64,000 bases of DNA from Ruminococcaceae bacterium UBA1375 (GTDB lineage: Bacteria > Bacillota > Clostridia > Oscillospirales > Ruminococcaceae): assembly GCA_002305795.1 (NCBI GenBank), contig DBRF01000006.1, forward strand, positions 1 to 64,000, written 5' to 3'. The notes under the pieces are model-generated. The model was not told the DNA's origin. It saw nothing but the letters and a program-made list of their open reading frames with translations, and made no database searches. Both the position numbers and the translations under genes were made by a program. Positions within the stretch are counted from its first letter, which is position 1. Each line of letters opens with the position of its first letter. Of the stretch, positions 59,376 through 64,000 are shown piece after piece.

Positions 59376-59996
59376 ATGAGTTTACGGTTTTACCGCTTCG
59401 CCAAAGTGGTCTGCAATGTGGTGTGCAAGCTGTGGTTTAAGCTGGAGTATTACGGCATGGAAAATCTGCCCAAGGACCGGGGCTATATCCTGGTGGGCAA
59501 CCACCAGTCCTATTGGGACCCGGTGATGATGGGCCTGAAGCTGGACACCACCCTGACTTTTATGGCCAATGAAAAATTGTTCCACAAACCGGTGCTGGCG
59601 CCGGTGATCCGGGGGCTGGGAGCCTTTCCGGTGAACCTGAAAAAGCCGGACATGACCGCCATCCGCACCGCCAAAAAGGTGGTGAAGGACGGCAAGGTGC
59701 TGGCCCTGTTCCCCGAAGGCACCCGCAGCCACGACGGCAAGCTGCTGAAGTTCAAGGGCGGGGTGATTTACATCGCTTCGGTCACCGGGGAAGACGTGGT
59801 GCCGGTGTGCATCACCTACCAAAACGGGGGCAAGTTCCGCAGCCGGATTTTGATCCGCTACGGAGAGGTGATTCCCAACCGGGAAATCCTGGAAGGGAAA
59901 AAGAAGGACACCGAATCCATGCGCCAGGCGGCCGCCAAGTTCCAGGCTGTGGTGCAGCGGCTCCAGGATGAAAACTTGGCGGTGATTGGGAAATGA
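59376..59996 (+). CDS. plsC: 1-acyl-sn-glycerol-3-phosphate acyltransferase
   Basis: A 206-residue membrane-associated acyltransferase that makes phosphatidic acid from lysophosphatidic acid. The catalytic NHQSYWD (HX4D) and the phosphate-binding FPEGTRS are present, with an N-terminal amphipathic/hydrophobic stretch (YRFAKVVCNVVCKLWF). RBS GAGAGGAGC. Its stop overlaps the ispH start (ATGA). Confidence 0.95.
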   Translation: MSLRFYRFAKVVCNVVCKLWFKLEYYGMENLPKDRGYILVGNHQSYWDPVMMGLKLDTTLTFMANEKLFHKPVLAPVIRGLGAFPVNLKKPDMTAIRTAKKVVKDGKVLALFPEGTRSHDGKLLKFKGGVIYIASVTGEDVVPVCITYQNGGKFRSRILIRYGEVIPNREILEGKKKDTESMRQAAAKFQAVVQRLQDENLAVIGK

Positions 59997-61960
59997 CCAT
60001 CCGTTTGGCCAAAAGCGCTGGCTTCTGCTTTGGGGTGAACCGGGCGGTGAATTTGGTGTACGACCTGATTCCCACCGGCGGCTGCATCAAGACCCTGGGT
60101 CCCATTATCCACAACCCCCAGGTGGTGGAGGATCTGGCTCAAAAAGGGGTGGAAATCCTGGACTCCCCGGAGCAGGCCAAGGCGGGGGACAAAGTGGTGA
60201 TCCGCTCCCACGGGGTGGACGCTGCCACCGAAGAGGCCCTGCGGCAAACCGGGGCAGAGGTGGTGGACGCCACCTGCCCCTTCGTGGCAAAAATTCACCG
60301 AATCGTCCGCACCGCATCCCAAGAGGGCAAAACCGTGCTCATTGCAGGGAACCCGGACCATCCCGAAGTCCAGGGCATTGTGGGGCACTGCCAAGGGGAA
60401 TGTTATGTGGCCCAATCCCTCCAGGAATTGGAAAAGATTCTAAAGGAAACCGGGGCGGGCAGTGTCAAAAATGCAATATTGGTGGCCCAAACCACCTTCA
60501 ATACTGAAATTTGGGAAAATTTCATAAATTCGGCAAAAAAACTATGTACAAAACTTGAGTTTTTTGATACAATATGTAATGCGACAAACCAGCGCCAGAA
60601 GGAAGCCATCCGGCTGGCGCAGGAAAGTGACAGAATGATCGTCATCGGGGGGCGGCACAGTTCCAACACCCACAAGCTCTACGAGGTGTGCAGCCGGTAT
60701 TGCCCCACCGTTTTGGTGGAAACCGCTGGGGAACTGGGTACGGTCGATCTGTCCGGCGCCGAACGCATCGGCGTCACTGCCGGGGCGTCCACCCCGGCGC
60801 ACATAATCAAGGAGGTTCTACAAACCATGAGTGAAATCACTAGCAACGAAAACTTTGCGGAAATGCTGGAGCAAAACCTGAGCGACGATGCCAAGCTGTA
60901 CACGGGCAAACGGGTCAAGGGTGTGGTCATTGACATCCGTCCCAATGAAGTTGTGGTGGATCTGGGCGCAAAACAGACCGGCTTTGTGGCCAAAGATGAA
61001 ATGACCGACAACTCTGACCAGAGCTTGGATCAGGTGGTCAGCAAAGGCGACGAGATCAATCTGATCGTTTTGAAGGTCAACGATCAGGAGGGAACGGTAG
61101 CTTGTTCCAAGAAGCGTTGCGATGCACAGGCCGGTTACGAAGAAATCAAGAAAGCCTTTGAGGAAGGCGCCGTACTGGAAGGCGTGATCACCAACGTGGT
61201 TAAGGGCGGCGTACTGGTGCTGTCCCATAATACAAAGGTGTTCATTCCCGCTTCCCAGGTGTCCGATCACCGGGTGGAAGACTTGAACACCATGCTCAAG
61301 AAGGAAGTCCGCTTTAAGATTCTGGAGATCAACGAACGCCGTGGCCGTGCTCTGGGCTCCATCCGTGCCGTGCTCAACGAAGAGAGAAAGGCTAAGGAAG
61401 AAGAGTTCTGGAACAACGTGGAAGTGGGCAAGAAGTACACCGGCGAAGTGAAGAGCCTGACCAGCTACGGCGCATTCGTAGACCTGGGCGGCGTGGACGG
61501 CATGATCCACATCACCGAGCTGAGCTGGGGCAAGCTGAAGCACCCCTCCGAAGTGGTCAACGTAGGCGACGTGGTGGAAGTGTACGTCAAGGATCTGGAT
61601 CCCGAACGCCGCCGCATCTCCCTGGGCTACAAGAAGAGCGAAGACAACCCCTGGAACATCTTTATGAGCAAGTACCAGATCGGCGATGTGGTGAAGGTGA
61701 AGATTGTTTCCTTTACCAACTACGGGGCTTTTGCCACCATCATCCCCGGCATCGACGGCTTGATCCACATTTCCCAGATCGCCAACCAGAGAGTGGAAAA
61801 GATCTCCGACATCCTGACTCTGGGCGAAGAGGTGGATGTGAAGATCATCGACATCAACCCCGAAAACAAGCGGGTCAGCCTCTCTATGCGGGCTCTGCTG
61901 CCGGAAACCGATCAGAAGATCGTCCGCAGCAGCGACGATGAGGACGAGGGCGAAGAATAA
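59993..61960 (+). CDS. ispH-rpsA: IspH-ribosomal protein S1 fusion
   Basis: A 655-residue two-function protein. Residues 1-278 are IspH (last MEP-pathway step, HMBPP to IPP and DMAPP) with the three Fe-S Cys at 12 (FCFGVNRA), 95 (DATCPFV) and 195 (ICNATNQRQ). Residues 279-655 are four S1 RNA-binding repeats like ribosomal protein S1. This fusion is well known in Clostridia. At the joint an in-frame ATG (60827, MSEITS) lies 11 bases after a perfect AAGGAGG (60809-60815), so a free S1 could be made from an internal start. IspD of the same pathway is at 34345. Confidence 0.95.
   Translation: MTIRLAKSAGFCFGVNRAVNLVYDLIPTGGCIKTLGPIIHNPQVVEDLAQKGVEILDSPEQAKAGDKVVIRSHGVDAATEEALRQTGAEVVDATCPFVAKIHRIVRTASQEGKTVLIAGNPDHPEVQGIVGHCQGECYVAQSLQELEKILKETGAGSVKNAILVAQTTFNTEIWENFINSAKKLCTKLEFFDTICNATNQRQKEAIRLAQESDRMIVIGGRHSSNTHKLYEVCSRYCPTVLVETAGELGTVDLSGAERIGVTAGASTPAHIIKEVLQTMSEITSNENFAEMLEQNLSDDAKLYTGKRVKGVVIDIRPNEVVVDLGAKQTGFVAKDEMTDNSDQSLDQVVSKGDEINLIVLKVNDQEGTVACSKKRCDAQAGYEEIKKAFEEGAVLEGVITNVVKGGVLVLSHNTKVFIPASQVSDHRVEDLNTMLKKEVRFKILEINERRGRALGSIRAVLNEERKAKEEEFWNNVEVGKKYTGEVKSLTSYGAFVDLGGVDGMIHITELSWGKLKHPSEVVNVGDVVEVYVKDLDPERRRISLGYKKSEDNPWNIFMSKYQIGDVVKVKIVSFTNYGAFATIIPGIDGLIHISQIANQRVEKISDILTLGEEVDVKIIDINPENKRVSLSMRALLPETDQKIVRSSDDEDEGEE
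60809..60829 (+). promoter_or_regulatory. internal ribosome binding site and start at the IspH/S1 joint
   Basis: AAGGAGG (60809-60815) then 11 bases then ATG (60827-60829), in frame with the fusion and exactly at the domain border. Confidence 0.6.
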
Positions 61961-62007
61961 GAAACGCACAACCAGATCGTTTTATGAAGCACTCCCGCTA
62001 AAGAATC

Positions 62008-62047
62008 GGAGCAGGCAGGAGGACATCATCTTGCCTGCTCCTTTTTT
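62008..62047 (+). terminator. terminator of the cmk-plsC-ispH operon
   Basis: GGAGCAGGCA (62008-62017) pairs perfectly with TGCCTGCTCC (62032-62041), then T6. Confidence 0.92.
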
Positions 62048-62068
62048 ATGGTGAAAGAGGAGGTTGCT

Positions 62069-62665
62069 ATGGCGGAAAAAACCAAAAAACAGGGCGCCAA
62101 GCGCTCTGCCCAGGTGGAATTCTGGGCGTACACCGTCCTTTACTTTGTACTGGGACTGCTGTTTTTGATTTTCAATCAGCAGCTTACCCTGATCATCTGT
62201 TATATTTTGGGTGCGGCCCTGCTGCTGGGCGGGGTGGTGCAGGTGGTGTCCTTTCTGGTCAACCGGGCGGAAACCACCTTGGCCGACCGGTTCGCCCTCT
62301 GTCTTGGGGTGCTGATCGGCATCGGCGGCGGGGTGATTTTGGCCATGCCGGGACTGCTCAGCGGGGTCATCAACTGGCTGTTCGGCATTGTGCTGATTGT
62401 GGACGGCATCATTAAGCTGAAAACCGCTTTGGAAGCCAAACAGAGCAGCACCGGCTGGTGGCTGAGTTTAATCTTTGCCCTGGCTGCCTTCCTGCTGGGA
62501 GTGGTGCTGATGTTTATGCCGGTGGAACAGTCGGTGCTCACCATCTTTACCGGCATCTTCTTGATGGTGGTGGCGGTGCTCAACGGGGTGTCCTACGTTT
62601 ATATCCGCAGGACGGTCAAAAAGGTGGAACAGGCCATCACCGAAGTGCAGTTTCCGCAAAACTGA
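62069..62665 (+). CDS. DUF308 (HdeD-like) membrane protein
   Basis: A 198-residue integral membrane protein of six helices in three pairs, matching the DUF308/HdeD pattern (YFVLGLLFLIFNQ, ILGAALLLGGVVQV, GVLIGIGGGVILAMPG, VDGIIKLKTALEAK). In enterobacteria HdeD is linked to acid resistance; here the role is unknown. ATG 62069 follows AGGAGG by 7 bases; an earlier ATG at 62048 lies in the terminator run. Confidence 0.8.
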   Translation: MAEKTKKQGAKRSAQVEFWAYTVLYFVLGLLFLIFNQQLTLIICYILGAALLLGGVVQVVSFLVNRAETTLADRFALCLGVLIGIGGGVILAMPGLLSGVINWLFGIVLIVDGIIKLKTALEAKQSSTGWWLSLIFALAAFLLGVVLMFMPVEQSVLTIFTGIFLMVVAVLNGVSYVYIRRTVKKVEQAITEVQFPQN

Positions 62666-62695
62666 CCCCATTGTAGGGAAAGGAGGAAACTGTGC

Positions 62696-63448
62696 ATGAA
62701 ACCCAGCCGTTCCCCGGAACATTCTGCACCGAAAAAATCCCCGTGGAAAAAAAGCGGCACCGGCCTGATTCTAGGGCTGTCCCTGGGGGTGGGTATACTG
62801 CTGCTGGCCCTGCGGATTGCCCTGTGGGCGGCCTTTTTGATGGGAAGCGCCCTTCCTCTGGCCCAGCCGGAACTCCCCTCCCTCCCGTCCTGGGAGGAAA
62901 GCACCCCGCCTGATGACAACCAGCAGGAGGAACTGGAAGTACAGGCAGGCTGTGCGGTCTCGGGAGGGACCTACCGTTTGACCTGTGAGGAATATGTGGA
63001 CGCTTTGGAAGAGGTGCTCTCCCGGTTTTACACCCAGGAAGTCGCTTTCCAGGAGGATGCTAGCCGCTGCTACCGGCTGTACCTGGACGGGGAAGAGACC
63101 CAGCTTCTGCTCCTCTTTTACCAAGGGGATTGGCAGGTGGGGGGAATCGAGCCCTTCCATACGGTGGAGGTGGTTTCCGCAGATGAGATGGCAGTCAATT
63201 CTGTGGGTTGCTATACCTGTGCGTCGGCCCTCTATCTGGTGGACTCCACTATGGACAGCCATCTGACGGCGCTGCAATTCATGGTGGATTGGGTGGAGTC
63301 TTGGCAGGAGTATCCCTTCTACTACAGCGGTTCAGGTGCTTTGCTCAGCCAGCTCACCCAGGACGATATTGTGGTAGAGGCTAATTTTAATTCCCAAGGA
63401 TGGCCCCACTCCTTGCGGTTTATGGACCGCACCGACTCCGGTTATTGA
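62696..63448 (+). CDS. membrane-anchored protein of unknown function
   Basis: A 250-residue protein: Lys/Ser-rich start, one helix (about residues 25-50), then an outside domain with three or four Cys (CAVSGGTYRLTC..., CYRLYLDG, CYTCASALY) that may form disulfides. Tyrosine- and tryptophan-rich second half (FMVDWVESWQEYPFYYSG). No family recognised. RBS AAAGGAGG. It follows the DUF308 gene by 30 bases. Confidence 0.65.
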   Translation: MKPSRSPEHSAPKKSPWKKSGTGLILGLSLGVGILLLALRIALWAAFLMGSALPLAQPELPSLPSWEESTPPDDNQQEELEVQAGCAVSGGTYRLTCEEYVDALEEVLSRFYTQEVAFQEDASRCYRLYLDGEETQLLLLFYQGDWQVGGIEPFHTVEVVSADEMAVNSVGCYTCASALYLVDSTMDSHLTALQFMVDWVESWQEYPFYYSGSGALLSQLTQDDIVVEANFNSQGWPHSLRFMDRTDSGY

Positions 63449-63552
63449 CGGAGCTGCTTTGGAATTCGTCTAACCGGAAAGAGAAACCAATCGTTCCCCA
63501 TCGACCCCGCTCCGGAACGGAGCAACCCGTACTTATGGAAAAGGAGTTACCA

Positions 63553-64000
63553 ATGGAATCTATGGAAAAAAAGTGTCCGGTTTGCGGCAATGTGTTAAAA
63601 CCGGAAGAAAAATTCTGCCCCAACTGCGGCACCCATTATCAGCCCCCTGCGGCCCCGGCGGCGGACCAGCCTACCCAGGTGTTGAGCCAGGAAGAAACTG
63701 CTTCGCCGGTCTATGACCAGCCCACCCAAGTGCTGAGCCAGGAAGAACCGGCCCAGACTTATCAGCCGGTGCAGCCCAATGTGCCCCCGGCTCAGCCGCA
63801 ACAGCCGGCTCAGGCTTACCAGCCCGCTCAGGCCAATGTGCCTCCGGCCCAGTCAAACACTCCTCCTTACCAGCCCGTTCAACCGGCTCAGCAGCCTTAT
63901 CCGGGACAGGGGGCAGGGTACATTCCCCAGTCCGGCCCGGTAGGGGCTAATCCCGCCCAGCCCGGCTATCCCGGCGGCTACATCCCCACTCCGGTAAACG
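63553..64000 (+). CDS. zinc-ribbon protein with Gln/Pro/Ala repeats (partial)
   Basis: Open to the window end; at least 149 residues. Residues 7-25 form a CxxC...CxxC zinc ribbon (KKCPVCGNVLKPEEKFCPNCG), followed by two QPTQVLSQEE repeats and a long disordered part built of (A/V)QPAQAYQP-type units, Pro/Gln/Ala/Tyr-rich. Such proteins usually carry one or more membrane helices after the linker, but that part is cut off. ATG behind AAAAGGAG. Confidence 0.7.
   Translation, partial: MESMEKKCPVCGNVLKPEEKFCPNCGTHYQPPAAPAADQPTQVLSQEETASPVYDQPTQVLSQEEPAQTYQPVQPNVPPAQPQQPAQAYQPAQANVPPAQSNTPPYQPVQPAQQPYPGQGAGYIPQSGPVGANPAQPGYPGGYIPTPVN

Noticed and set aside
1..64000. CRISPR array, prophage or integrated element
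   Set aside because: No evenly spaced repeats, integrase, phage structural genes or attachment-site duplications are seen; the only mobile-looking items are short non-coding repeats.

Overview
The window looks like chromosomal DNA from a GC-rich, low-complexity-tailed Clostridia genome, most likely the Oscillospiraceae/Ruminococcaceae group. The basis is gene content: an IspH-ribosomal S1 fusion, a dockerin-bearing secreted protein, T-box control of leucine synthesis, an HrcA/CIRCE heat-shock operon, WalJ, RecD2 and a PASTA-type kinase homologue. Promoters are classic TTGACA/TATAAT and ribosome binding sites are strong (AGGAGG-like). I see no tRNA, rRNA, CRISPR array, prophage or intact insertion sequence. 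The species assignment is inference.

Layout. 0.1-3.6 kb: a zinc-ribbon/pseudokinase/PASTA membrane protein, a tiny Cys-rich protein and a cysteine desulfurase. 4.3-10.3 kb: leucine operon (T-box, leuA, leuC, leuD, leuB) interrupted by two related repeat blocks. 10.4-16 kb: metallophosphoesterase-like protein, rarA, dacF-type carboxypeptidase and an acidic membrane protein. 16.2-21.6 kb: CIRCE-hrcA-grpE-dnaK-dnaJ. 22.9-29.4 kb: murA, walJ, rlmH, recD2, mreB. 29.9-36.9 kb: gltX, a membrane-anchored unknown, a CorC-like protein, ispD, purB. 37-46 kb: a small unknown plus dockerin protein pair, secDF, two paralogous surface proteins, secG, rnr. 46-54 kb: MATE transporter, DivIVA-like protein, fumarase beta, RpiR regulator plus flavoprotein, small membrane proteins, trmB. 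54-64 kb: glycosyltransferase, asnB, cmk-plsC-ispH/rpsA, DUF308 protein and a zinc-ribbon protein running off the end.

The most notable signal lies between the genes. Six compact cassettes (near 3.8-4.1, 14.85-15.2, 22.1-22.6, 29.45-29.8, 49.8-50.15 and 58.1-58.5 kb) share one design: a strong promoter, a structured leader, a 25-32 codon ORF encoding one hydrophobic helix with a basic tail, a two-way terminator hairpin, and a consensus promoter on the opposite strand that would make an 80-110 nt convergent RNA ending in the same hairpin. This is the architecture of type I toxin-antitoxin loci (Fst/par and TxpA/RatA type), here as a dispersed chromosomal family. None was visible as an ordinary gene because the peptides are so short.

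A second layer is a set of dispersed non-coding repeats. One family about 220-270 bp long has inverted ends (C-T-G-T-N-GAAAAAG-like) and sits directly against terminator hairpins. In two places it is bracketed by two copies of the host gene's own terminator hairpin. Coordinates of sites were read by eye, and functional statements about unknown proteins are inference unless a motif is given.
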